Shown here one piece after another: positions 7,760-13,979 of a DNA stretch of 13,979 bases. Made by a program: the position numbers and the translations under genes. Origin of the DNA: JAFRXK01 sp045603305. Lineage in GTDB: Bacteria; Bacillota; Clostridia; Lachnospirales; Lachnospiraceae. The notes below the pieces were generated by a model, which saw only the letters and a list, made by a program, of their open reading frames with translations, was not told the origin of the DNA and did no database searches. The stretch spans positions 1-13,979 of the forward strand of contig JAZULV010000108.1 of NCBI GenBank assembly GCA_045603305.1, written 5' to 3'. Numbering within the stretch: the first letter of the stretch is position 1; the number at the start of each line of letters is the position of its first letter.

Positions 7760-7776
7760 AAGACAACTGTCTTGTC
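7760..7776. promoter_or_regulatory. Inverted repeat overlapping a -35 element, candidate operator
   Basis: AAGACA-AC-TGTCTT (7760-7773) is a perfect six-base inverted repeat. An overlapping repeat pairs GACAA (7762-7766) with TTGTC (7772-7776), which itself lies within the -35 element of the EIIC promoter. A binding site for a regulator is possible. No regulator gene is present in the window. Confidence 0.3.
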
Positions 7777-7800
7777 AGATGTAAAGAGGTAGTGTATAAT
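7772..7800 (+). promoter_or_regulatory. Sigma-A-type promoter for the EIIC-like gene
   Basis: TTGTCA (7772-7777, five of six matches to consensus) and a perfect TATAAT (7795-7800) are 17 bases apart. A very AT-rich stretch lies about 20-40 bases upstream of the -35 element and may act as an UP element. The leader to the ATG at 7847 is about 40 bases. Confidence 0.7.
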
Positions 7801-7846
7801 CATTCAATAATAGATAAAAAATACTGAATGCATTGGAGGAATTGAT

Positions 7847-8914
7847 ATGAAGACAATTAAAAAAATTCTCAATCACATTTTTATCGATGGTCTTAGCGGT
7901 ATGGCTATGGGACTTTTTGCAACATTGATTATAGGAACAATATTGTGTCAGATAGCTTCTTTTATTGATGGACCTGTTGGAGATTACATAAATATAATCG
8001 GTAATGCTGCAAAGATTATAACCGGTGCCGGTATTGGTGTTGGTATTGCAGGAAAGTTTAAATCCTCTCCGTTAGTTACCGTGTCTGCTGCAACTGCAGG
8101 TATGATTGGTTCTTTTGCCGGTAAAATCATTTCAGGGGCAATACTTATCGATGGTACTATGATGTTTTCCGGTGTAGGAGAGCCTATGGGAGCATTTATT
8201 GCAGCTATGGTAGCAGTTGATTTAGGAAAACTGGTGTCAGGAAAAACCAAGGTTGATATTATTATTACGCCATTTGTATCAATTCTGTCAGGAAGTGTTG
8301 CAGGTCTTGTGGTAGGACCTCCGATATCATCCTTTATGACCTGGTTAGGAGAGCTTGTTAACTGGGGTACAGAGCAGCAGCCATTCCTTATGGGTGTAGT
8401 TGTTTCTGTGCTTATGGGTATGATTCTTACACTTCCGATAAGCTCTGCTGCACTTGGAGTAAGCATGGGGTTAAGCGGAATTGCCGCCGGTGCAGCTTGT
8501 GCGGGATGTTCAGCGAATATGATAGGCTTTGCTGTGGCAAGCTACAGAGAAAATAAGATGGGTGGTTTTGTTGCTCAGGGTATCGGTACCAGTATGCTTC
8601 AGGTTCCGAATATAATGAAAAAGCCTGTAATATGGATTCCGGCAATAGTAGCCAGTGCGGTTAATGGACCGGTATCATCATGGCTTTTAAAAATGACATG
8701 TAATGCAACAGGATCAGGAATGGGAACTTCCGGACTTGTAGGACAGATAATGACCTTTAATACTATGACGGCAGAAGGTATTAACGGATGGATAGTATTA
8801 GGTGAAATTTTATTGGTACAGATAGTTGTACCGGGAGTGATTGCGTTTGTTGTGTCAGAAATAATGAGAAAATATAAGATAATTAAGAGCGGAGATATGA
8901 AACTGGAAATGTAG
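7847..8914 (+). CDS. PTS EIIC-like membrane permease (PTS_EIIC_2 family), orphan
   Basis: This 355-residue, very hydrophobic, Gly- and Ala-rich protein has about eight to ten membrane helices. It resembles the PTS_EIIC_2 group of Firmicutes permeases. Recognisable stretches are AGIGVGIAGKFKSSPLVTVS early, GEPMGAFIAAMVAVDLGKLVSGKTKVDI in the middle, PISSAALGVSMGLSGIAAGAACAGCSANMIGFA after the centre and GPVSSWLLKMTCNATGSGMGTSGLVGQ late. No EIIA or EIIB domain is fused or encoded beside it, so sugar phosphorylation by this protein is unproven and it may be a plain transporter or a channel-like permease. The start ATG follows GGAGGA by six bases. It is transcribed alone, divergently from the nucleotidase. 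Confidence 0.75.
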   Translation: MKTIKKILNHIFIDGLSGMAMGLFATLIIGTILCQIASFIDGPVGDYINIIGNAAKIITGAGIGVGIAGKFKSSPLVTVSAATAGMIGSFAGKIISGAILIDGTMMFSGVGEPMGAFIAAMVAVDLGKLVSGKTKVDIIITPFVSILSGSVAGLVVGPPISSFMTWLGELVNWGTEQQPFLMGVVVSVLMGMILTLPISSAALGVSMGLSGIAAGAACAGCSANMIGFAVASYRENKMGGFVAQGIGTSMLQVPNIMKKPVIWIPAIVASAVNGPVSSWLLKMTCNATGSGMGTSGLVGQIMTFNTMTAEGINGWIVLGEILLVQIVVPGVIAFVVSEIMRKYKIIKSGDMKLEM

Positions 8915-8951
8915 AAGCGGTTAAGCTGCTGATAAATAGTTTTTTTATGAG

Positions 8952-9000
8952 CGATAATGAAGGGTGTGCCAAAAGTTGTAATATGGCACATCCTTTATCG
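8952..9000 (+). terminator. Hairpin after the EIIC-like gene, probable terminator
   Basis: An 11-base-pair stem with one G-U pair (8960-8970 with 8985-8995, core GGGTGTGCC/GGCACATCC) closes a 14-base loop. It is extended by an outer five-pair stem CGATA/TATCG (8952-8956, 8996-9000) with a three-base bulge. It lies about 40 bases past the stop codon. The following TTTAATG is only weakly T-rich, so termination is likely rather than certain. The rest of the gap up to 9116 is AT-rich and I see nothing else in it. Confidence 0.55.
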
Positions 9001-9116
9001 TTTAATGAAGAAAAAAGCAAAACTGTTCAAATATATAAAATTAACATAAAGAGGATGTAATTACATATTGTAGATGAATTTAATTTTATTTACTGTATAG
9101 AAATGAAACAATCGTG

Positions 9117-9145
9117 TTGATTTTTTTGCACATTAGATTTACAAT
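9117..9145 (+). promoter_or_regulatory. Promoter candidate for galE
   Basis: TTGATT (9117-9122) and TACAAT (9140-9145) are 17 bases apart. The start near 9152 gives a leader of about 63 bases before the ATG at 9215. Because transcription would begin almost at the TTG at 9158, this supports the downstream start for galE. Confidence 0.5.
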
Positions 9146-9214
9146 ATACTAGTACCATTGTGTAAAAAAAGATTTATTAATAACATAAAAATACATATTA
9201 GGAGAATTAGTAAA

Positions 9215-10231
9215 ATGAATGTATTGGTTACAGGTGGAGCAGGATATCTTGGTTCACATGCCTGCCTTAAGCTTTTAGAAGAAGGTTATGGTGTAGTTGC
9301 ATTAGATAATTTATCAAATTCAAGCAGTAAGTCATTAGAAAGAGTTGAGAAGATTTCAGGAAAGAAGCTTGACTTTTATGAGGGTGATATTCTTGATACT
9401 GCTATTCTTAATGAGATTTTTACAAAGCATGATATAGATTTTTGTATTCATTTTGCAGGTCTTAAGGCTGTTGGGGAATCAGTTGAGAAGCCTTGGGAGT
9501 ATTACAATAATAATATAAATGGTACTCTTACACTTCTCGATGCTATGCGTAAGCATAATGTAAAGAATATTATATTCTCATCATCAGCCACAGTGTATGG
9601 TGATCCGGTGCAGATTCCTATCACGGAAGAATGTCCGAAGGGAAGCTGTACAAATCCATACGGCTGGACTAAGTCCATGATAGAGCAGATGCTTATGGAT
9701 ATTTATAAGGCGGACAATGAATGGAATATCGTTATCTTAAGGTATTTTAATCCGGTTGGTGCCCACGAGTCAGGTATGATTGGAGAGAATCCAAAGGGCA
9801 GACCGAACAACCTCATGCCTTATGTTACACAGGTTGCATTAGGAAAGCTTCCGGAGCTTGGCGTATTTGGTGATGATTATGATACCCCGGATGGAACATG
9901 CATCAGAGATTACATACATGTTGTAGACCTTATCGATGGTCATGTGAAAGCGATAAAGAAGCTTGAAGAGAAGGCCGGATTATCAATATATAATCTTGGC
10001 ACAGGTAATGGTGTAAGTGTTCTCGACCTTGTGAATAATTTCATGAAGGCAACAGGAGTAAATGTTCCGTATCAGATAAAAGACAGACGTGCAGGAGATA
10101 TTCCTGTGTGCTATTCTGATCCGAAGAAGGCTTATAAGGAATTAGGCTGGAAGGCACAGTTTGGTATCTTTGAGATGTGCAGGGATGCATGGAACTGGCA
10201 GATGAAGAATCCGAATGGGTATGAGGAGTAG
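9215..10231 (+). CDS. galE: UDP-glucose 4-epimerase
   Basis: GalE interconverts UDP-glucose and UDP-galactose (some members also the N-acetyl forms) with bound NAD. It is a cytoplasmic extended short-chain dehydrogenase. The 338-residue length from the ATG at 9215 equals that of the classic enzyme. The Rossmann motif GGAGYLG is at 7-13, DNLSN at 31-35, and the catalytic set is present as SSS (122-124), Y149 and K153 in NPYGWTK. FNPVGAH, RPNNLMPYV and TCIRDYIHVVDL are also conserved. A longer reading from a TTG at 9158 adds 19 basic residues with no ribosome binding site and pushes the Rossmann strand away from the N-terminus, so it is rejected. AGGAG lies ten bases before the chosen start. 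Its place just before a sugar transferase suggests it supplies UDP-galactose for a surface polysaccharide. Confidence 0.95.
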   Translation: MNVLVTGGAGYLGSHACLKLLEEGYGVVALDNLSNSSSKSLERVEKISGKKLDFYEGDILDTAILNEIFTKHDIDFCIHFAGLKAVGESVEKPWEYYNNNINGTLTLLDAMRKHNVKNIIFSSSATVYGDPVQIPITEECPKGSCTNPYGWTKSMIEQMLMDIYKADNEWNIVILRYFNPVGAHESGMIGENPKGRPNNLMPYVTQVALGKLPELGVFGDDYDTPDGTCIRDYIHVVDLIDGHVKAIKKLEEKAGLSIYNLGTGNGVSVLDLVNNFMKATGVNVPYQIKDRRAGDIPVCYSDPKKAYKELGWKAQFGIFEMCRDAWNWQMKNPNGYEE

Positions 10232-10295
10232 GCTTACTGAAACCATGTGATATTGGAGTCGGTGAATAAGCTTTTGAGATATATTAATTGCTGTA

Positions 10296-10303
10296 GGAAG
10301 GAG
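10296..10303 (+). promoter_or_regulatory. Ribosome binding site shared by two possible starts
   Basis: GGAAGGAG stands two bases before an ATG at 10306 and 11 bases before an in-frame ATG at 10315. Two bases is too close for normal initiation with the AAGGAG core, and family members commonly begin MYKK, so 10315 is preferred, though the longer start cannot be excluded. Confidence 0.5.
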
Positions 10304-10314
10304 CAATGGTTATT

Positions 10315-10923
10315 ATGTACAAGAAGTATATTAAACGGTGTATGGATATTATACTTGCGTTGCTGGTGTTAATTTTTGCTTCACCGGTCATGCTAATTAC
10401 GGCAATTGCGATTAAGCTGGATTCAAAAGGAGCTGTGATTTTTAAACAGAAAAGACTGGGCTTAGATGGCAAAGAATTTGAAATAATGAAATTCAGAAGC
10501 ATGTGTGTAGGTGCAGAAAACACCGGTAGCGGAGTGTATTCAGGAAAGAATGATGCACGAGTAACAAAGGTTGGAAAGTTTATTCGTGCAACCAGTATCG
10601 ATGAGTTGCCGCAGGTAATTAATATTCTTAGAGGTGATATGAGTTTTATAGGACCTCGTCCACCGTTGACTTATCATCCGTGGCCATTGACTGAGTATAC
10701 GGAAGAACAAAAGAGAATGTTTGCGGTGAGACCCGGTATTACCGGATGGGCTCAGGTGCATGGACGAAAAGATGTTGAATGGAATAAAAGAATAGTCTTG
10801 AATGTCTGGTATGTAGATAATTGTTCCTTCAAACTGGATGTTAAGATATTTTTCATGACTATATTTAAAGTTATTACAAATGCGGACAATGAAAATATTG
10901 AAGAAACCGTGAAAAAACAATAA
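10315..10923 (+). CDS. Sugar-1-phosphate transferase to undecaprenyl phosphate (WcaJ/PglC-type)
   Basis: These monotopic phosphoglycosyl transferases start polysaccharide repeat-unit synthesis by moving a sugar 1-phosphate from a UDP-sugar to undecaprenyl phosphate at the inner membrane face. The roughly 202-residue protein is the minimal catalytic form. It has a basic start, a re-entrant hydrophobic helix (about residues 9-32, containing the SP break), the segment VIFKQKRLGLDGKEFEIMKFRSM, the catalytic Asp-Glu pair in RATSIDELPQ, then RGDMSFIGPRPP and RPGITGWAQVHGR. The sugar could be galactose, glucose or an N-acetyl form. It follows galE by 83 bases and precedes the aldolase gene by 26. 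It marks the start of an exopolysaccharide or capsule locus. Confidence 0.92.
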   Translation: MYKKYIKRCMDIILALLVLIFASPVMLITAIAIKLDSKGAVIFKQKRLGLDGKEFEIMKFRSMCVGAENTGSGVYSGKNDARVTKVGKFIRATSIDELPQVINILRGDMSFIGPRPPLTYHPWPLTEYTEEQKRMFAVRPGITGWAQVHGRKDVEWNKRIVLNVWYVDNCSFKLDVKIFFMTIFKVITNADNENIEETVKKQ

Positions 10924-10949
10924 CTTAATCAGATGTAAGGAGAGATTTG

Positions 10950-11792
10950 ATGGCTCTAAAGTTGATGTACATAACAAATCAACCTGATATAGCAAAAATA
11001 GCAGAAGATGCGGGGACAGATCGTATTTTTATTGATATGGAGTATATAGGTAAGGCAGAAAGACAAGGTGGAATGGACACAGTTCAGTCACATCATACGA
11101 TTTCTGATATTTGTGAAATCCGCAGGGTCGTATCTAAAGCTGACCTGTTGGTAAGATGCAATCCTATGCATGAAGCTTCGCCTGAGTATTGTTCCTCTGA
11201 GAAAGAGATTAATGATATAATAGCTGCCGGAGCAGATATTATTATGTTGCCATATTTTAAAACTGTTGAAGAAGTAAAAAGATTTTTGACTATTGTTGCA
11301 GGACGAATTAAAACTATGCTTTTAGTAGAAACTCCGGAAGCGGTTGATATAATTGATCAAATTATTGAATTACCGGGAATTGATGAGATTTATATCGGAC
11401 TTAATGATCTAAGTCTGGGGTTGGGAAGAAAGTTTATGTTTGAGCTTTTATCGGACGGAACTGTTGAAAGTTTATGCTTAAAATTCAGGCGAAAAGGTAT
11501 GACATATGGTTTTGGCGGCATAGCTGCTATCGGTACAGGTACGCTACCGGCAGAAATTATTTTAAAAGAACATTATCGTCTGCAGTCATCATCAGTTATT
11601 TTGGCTCGAAGCTTCTGTAATTATGAAAAAATAGATGATATTGAGCAAATTCAAAAGATTTTTGAGGATGGCATTCGCACAATGAGAGATTTAGAAAGCG
11701 AAGTACAGATACATAGTGAGTATTTTGCAGATAACAGTCGCAAACTAGAAGAGCATGTTAAAAATATAGTTAATAACAGAACTGATAAGTAG
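10950..11792 (+). CDS. HpcH/HpaI-type aldolase (citrate lyase beta family fold)
   Basis: Class II aldolases of this family make or cleave a carbon bond between pyruvate or oxaloacetate and an aldehyde, using a divalent metal in a TIM barrel. In the 280 residues I see IDMEY (28-32), SHHT (47-50), the substrate arginine in VRCNP (R69), GADIIMLPYFKTVEEV (94-109), the metal ligand Glu in LVETPEAV (E127) and the metal ligand Asp in IGLNDLSLGLGR (D153). The C-terminal 40 residues form a charged helical extension. The ATG at 10950 follows AAGGAG with good spacing, and the TTG just before it is not needed. It lies nine bases before a 2-hydroxyacid dehydrogenase gene, which suggests that its 2-oxo acid product is reduced next. 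The natural aldehyde is unknown. Confidence 0.82.
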   Translation: MALKLMYITNQPDIAKIAEDAGTDRIFIDMEYIGKAERQGGMDTVQSHHTISDICEIRRVVSKADLLVRCNPMHEASPEYCSSEKEINDIIAAGADIIMLPYFKTVEEVKRFLTIVAGRIKTMLLVETPEAVDIIDQIIELPGIDEIYIGLNDLSLGLGRKFMFELLSDGTVESLCLKFRRKGMTYGFGGIAAIGTGTLPAEIILKEHYRLQSSSVILARSFCNYEKIDDIEQIQKIFEDGIRTMRDLESEVQIHSEYFADNSRKLEEHVKNIVNNRTDK

Positions 11793-11801
11793 GTATGAAT
11801 A

Positions 11802-12719
11802 ATGAAGTTATTATTAACAGGAGCTTATAAATATACAGAGCAACAGTTAGAGGCAATTCGTAGTAAAGGTCATGAGATTTACTATATACAAGATGAAAGA
11901 ATTCCGCTTAGAGAGCAGGAGCTTTCGATTTCTGTGGAAGAGATAGAAGGTGTAGTTTGTAACGGATTGTTTTTATATAACGATATTAAAGAGTTTAGAA
12001 GCCTTCGATATATTCAGCTGACTAGTGCAGGCTTTGACCGGGTACCGATGGAATATATTAAGGAACATGGCATTGAAATATATAATGCGAGAGGTGTATA
12101 TAGTATACCTATGGCTGAATATGTTATCGGTGGCGTGCTTCAGATTTATAAACAATTATCGTTCTTTCATGACAATCAGAAAGAGCATCGCTGGGAGAAG
12201 CATAGAGGATTATTGGAACTTTCAGGTAAGGCAGTATGTGTTGTAGGCTGTGGCAGCATAGGTACAGAATGCGCAAAGCGTTTTCAGGCTTTTGGATGTC
12301 GTGTAATCGGTATTGCAACTACATCTAGAACGCAAGAAGGTTTTGATGAAGTAAAACCAATAGAAATGCTTGATGCAGTACTAGAGCAGGCAGATATAAC
12401 TGTTCTTGCGATTCCACTTTCAGAAGCTACCAGACACTTGGTTGGTGCAGAACAGTTTGCACATATGAAACAGAATGCGATTATTGTAAATATTGCCCGT
12501 GGTGCAGTGATAGACAGTGAAGCCTTAGTAGCTGCATTAGAGAACAGGCAGATTTATGGTGCAGTGCTGGATGTATTTGAGGAAGAACCATTGAGTGAGA
12601 ACAGTCCGTTGTGGGACATGGACAATGTGATTATTACTCCACATAATAGTTTTGTAGGTGATGAAAACAAAGAAAGATTGGAACGGACAATTTTGGGAAA
12701 CTTGATAGAACGTGTATGA
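11802..12719 (+). CDS. D-isomer specific 2-hydroxyacid dehydrogenase
   Basis: The family reduces 2-oxo acids to D-2-hydroxy acids (or the reverse) in the cytoplasm. The 305-residue protein is of normal length. It has the substrate-side segment TSAGFDRVPMEYI (74-86), the dinucleotide-binding GCGSIG (149-154) and the catalytic triad Arg (R233 in NIARGAVID), Glu (E262 in VFEEEPL) and His (H281 in ITPHNSF). After the second strand the usual acidic residue is absent and ATTSR (172-176) is found, which points to NADPH rather than NADH. The ribosome binding site is weak (only AGG overlapping the upstream stop codon), so translation is probably coupled to the aldolase gene nine bases upstream. An out-of-frame ATG at 11795 is not used. 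Confidence 0.9.
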   Translation: MKLLLTGAYKYTEQQLEAIRSKGHEIYYIQDERIPLREQELSISVEEIEGVVCNGLFLYNDIKEFRSLRYIQLTSAGFDRVPMEYIKEHGIEIYNARGVYSIPMAEYVIGGVLQIYKQLSFFHDNQKEHRWEKHRGLLELSGKAVCVVGCGSIGTECAKRFQAFGCRVIGIATTSRTQEGFDEVKPIEMLDAVLEQADITVLAIPLSEATRHLVGAEQFAHMKQNAIIVNIARGAVIDSEALVAALENRQIYGAVLDVFEEEPLSENSPLWDMDNVIITPHNSFVGDENKERLERTILGNLIERV

Positions 12720-12730
12720 AGGGAGAAAAA

Positions 12731-13979
12731 ATGACACATTATTCTAGAATCGAAATGGAAGAAGTTTTATGTAATTATACTAAATATAGAGATAAACTTT
12801 TTTGTAGAGGTTTTTTAGTTACTGATGCAGAGGATTTAGATATAAATAAATATCCGTTTTACGGTAATTGGATTGATATTACATATCAAAGATATCATAT
12901 TTTTGTACATAAACAACAGCATGTTTATTATACAGAAAGAGAAGAGTTTTGCCTTTTTTTAATTGGAAACGCAGTAAATCCATTTGATATGGAATGTGAA
13001 GAACAGGTGATAGTTGAACAACTGGCATGCTTGATAAGAGACGGACGCGAGGCATGTATAGATTATATTAATAAGTTAACAGGAAGTTTTTTCTTGGGAT
13101 GTATTAATAACGAGAAAGTGTATTTTATGACGGATCCAACAGAAATGTTGTTTTGTACATATGGTAAAATAGATAAATGTTTGTATATTTCATCTCATTC
13201 ACAATTAGTGGGAGATATTTGTGATCTACAGAACAGTGAATATGCAAAACACTTGGAAGAGTATAAATTTTTCTATAAATATGGAGTTTTCTTTCCAGGA
13301 GATTTAACTCAATATGATGAAATAAAAAGAGTTTTGACCAATCATTTGTTTATTTATGATGGAGAAAACTTTTCATTTCAACGTATTTATCCTTATAATA
13401 GCATTGTGGAATGTGGAACAGATAAAGAATATGAGGAATTAGTAAAAAGAGTTTCAGATATTCTGCATAAAACTATGTGTTGTGTGGCAAAGAAATGGAA
13501 AAAGCCAGCCATTTCTATGACGGGAGGAATGGATAGTAAAACGACAGTTGCAATGGCAAACGGATTATATGATCAGTTTAGATATTATAGTTATGTATCA
13601 ATGGATGGTGATAAGATTGATGCAGAGGCAGCACATGAGATTGCAAAGGCTATTGGTATTGAACATGTTGTATATTCTATTTCAGAACGAGATGAAGACT
13701 TTAAAGATATTGATATTGTGCGCCAGATTATAGAACATAATAATGGTGGATATCATGTGAATAATAATGATGTAAGAAAAAGAGCGTATTTTGACAACAC
13801 AGATAAATTTGATATTGAAGTAAAGTCGTGGATTTCAGAAATTGCAAGAGCTAATTACTATAAGAAGTTCGGATTAAAGAAAATGCCAAAAGTGTTATCA
13901 TCTCGAAACATGACATCTATGTATAAAATCTTTTTATTAGAACGAGGGTTAGCAAAGCAAACAGATAAAATATTTGAAG
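12731..13979 (+). CDS. Asparagine-synthase-like ATP-dependent amide ligase, cut by window end
   Basis: The frame starts at ATG 12731, five bases after AAGGGAG, and stays open to the right edge (416 residues seen, C-terminus missing). The second half is an asparagine synthetase-type ATP-pyrophosphatase domain, with the PP-loop SMTGGMDSKT at 262-271 and the later SWISEIARANYYKKFG near 366-381. The first half keeps the outline of a class II glutamine amidotransferase domain (LTGSFFLG 116-123, YFMTDPTEML 131-140, YISSHSQLV 152-160), but the protein begins MTHYSR, so the N-terminal catalytic cysteine is absent. Such a protein would adenylate a carboxylate and couple it to ammonia or an amine without using glutamine. 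It lies 11 bases after the dehydrogenase gene in the same operon. The substrate is unknown. The gene is more AT-rich than galE, as is common in variable polysaccharide loci. Confidence 0.78.
   Translation, partial: MTHYSRIEMEEVLCNYTKYRDKLFCRGFLVTDAEDLDINKYPFYGNWIDITYQRYHIFVHKQQHVYYTEREEFCLFLIGNAVNPFDMECEEQVIVEQLACLIRDGREACIDYINKLTGSFFLGCINNEKVYFMTDPTEMLFCTYGKIDKCLYISSHSQLVGDICDLQNSEYAKHLEEYKFFYKYGVFFPGDLTQYDEIKRVLTNHLFIYDGENFSFQRIYPYNSIVECGTDKEYEELVKRVSDILHKTMCCVAKKWKKPAISMTGGMDSKTTVAMANGLYDQFRYYSYVSMDGDKIDAEAAHEIAKAIGIEHVVYSISERDEDFKDIDIVRQIIEHNNGGYHVNNNDVRKRAYFDNTDKFDIEVKSWISEIARANYYKKFGLKKMPKVLSSRNMTSMYKIFLLERGLAKQTDKIFE

Noticed and set aside
7984..8466. 160-residue open frame on the minus strand inside the EIIC-like gene
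   Set aside because: It is Pro-, Ile- and Thr-rich, the pattern expected from the complement of a Gly/Ala/Ile-rich membrane protein gene, and it has no recognisable domain.
8916..8946. AGCGG/CTGCT hairpin followed by seven T residues after the EIIC-like gene
   Set aside because: The stem is only five pairs including one G-U pair, and nine bases separate it from the T run, so the larger hairpin at 8952-9000 is the better terminator candidate.
9158..9214. N-terminal extension of galE from a TTG codon
   Set aside because: It has no ribosome binding site, begins almost at the predicted transcript start, and would place 19 extra residues before the Rossmann strand that normally starts GalE.
10947..10949. 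TTG start one codon before the aldolase ATG
   Set aside because: The adjacent ATG at 10950 has better spacing from AAGGAG.
10540..10995. 151-residue open frame on the minus strand across the sugar transferase gene
   Set aside because: It is antisense to a well-conserved gene, spans the junction with the next gene and shows no family motif.

Overview
The window looks like the chromosome of a low-GC Gram-positive anaerobe, most likely a Lachnospiraceae-type Clostridia. The evidence is AT-rich coding sequence, strong GGAGG-type ribosome binding sites, a YtvI/AI-2E-type permease of the kind linked to sporulation, a DegV/FakB-type fatty-acid-binding protein, a fused NptA-PhoU phosphate transporter and a monotopic phosphoglycosyl transferase heading a surface-polysaccharide operon. 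No rRNA, tRNA, CRISPR array, insertion sequence or phage gene was seen.

Layout. Positions 2-217 hold the C-terminal end of an unrecognised gene. Positions 399-3529 hold a plus-strand run: a polyprenyl-phosphate glycosyltransferase (GtrB/DPM1-like), a DegV-family protein and a YtvI-like membrane protein. It ends at a convergent junction with two strong hairpins (3597-3691). Positions 3724-7581 hold two minus-strand genes for phosphate use: a membrane-anchored extracellular 5'-nucleotidase/UDP-sugar-hydrolase-like enzyme, and downstream of it a Na+/phosphate symporter with a PhoU tail. The symporter appears to have its own promoter, with a perfect inverted repeat filling the -35/-10 spacer. A divergent intergenic region (7582-7846) leads to an orphan PTS EIIC-like permease (7847-8914), which is followed by a terminator-like hairpin.

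From 9215 to the right edge there is the start of an exopolysaccharide or capsule locus: galE (UDP-galactose supply), a WcaJ/PglC-type sugar-1-phosphate transferase (first membrane step), an HpcH/HpaI-type aldolase, a D-isomer 2-hydroxyacid dehydrogenase, and an asparagine-synthase-like ATP-dependent amide ligase cut off by the window end. The last four genes are 9-26 bases apart and were probably made as one transcript.

The most interesting part is this last group. The aldolase, the hydroxyacid dehydrogenase and an amide-forming ligase whose N-terminal glutaminase-like domain lacks the catalytic cysteine could together make a hydroxy acid and attach it as an amide to an amino sugar or other surface-polymer component. 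That pathway is inference. The family assignments themselves are well supported by motifs.
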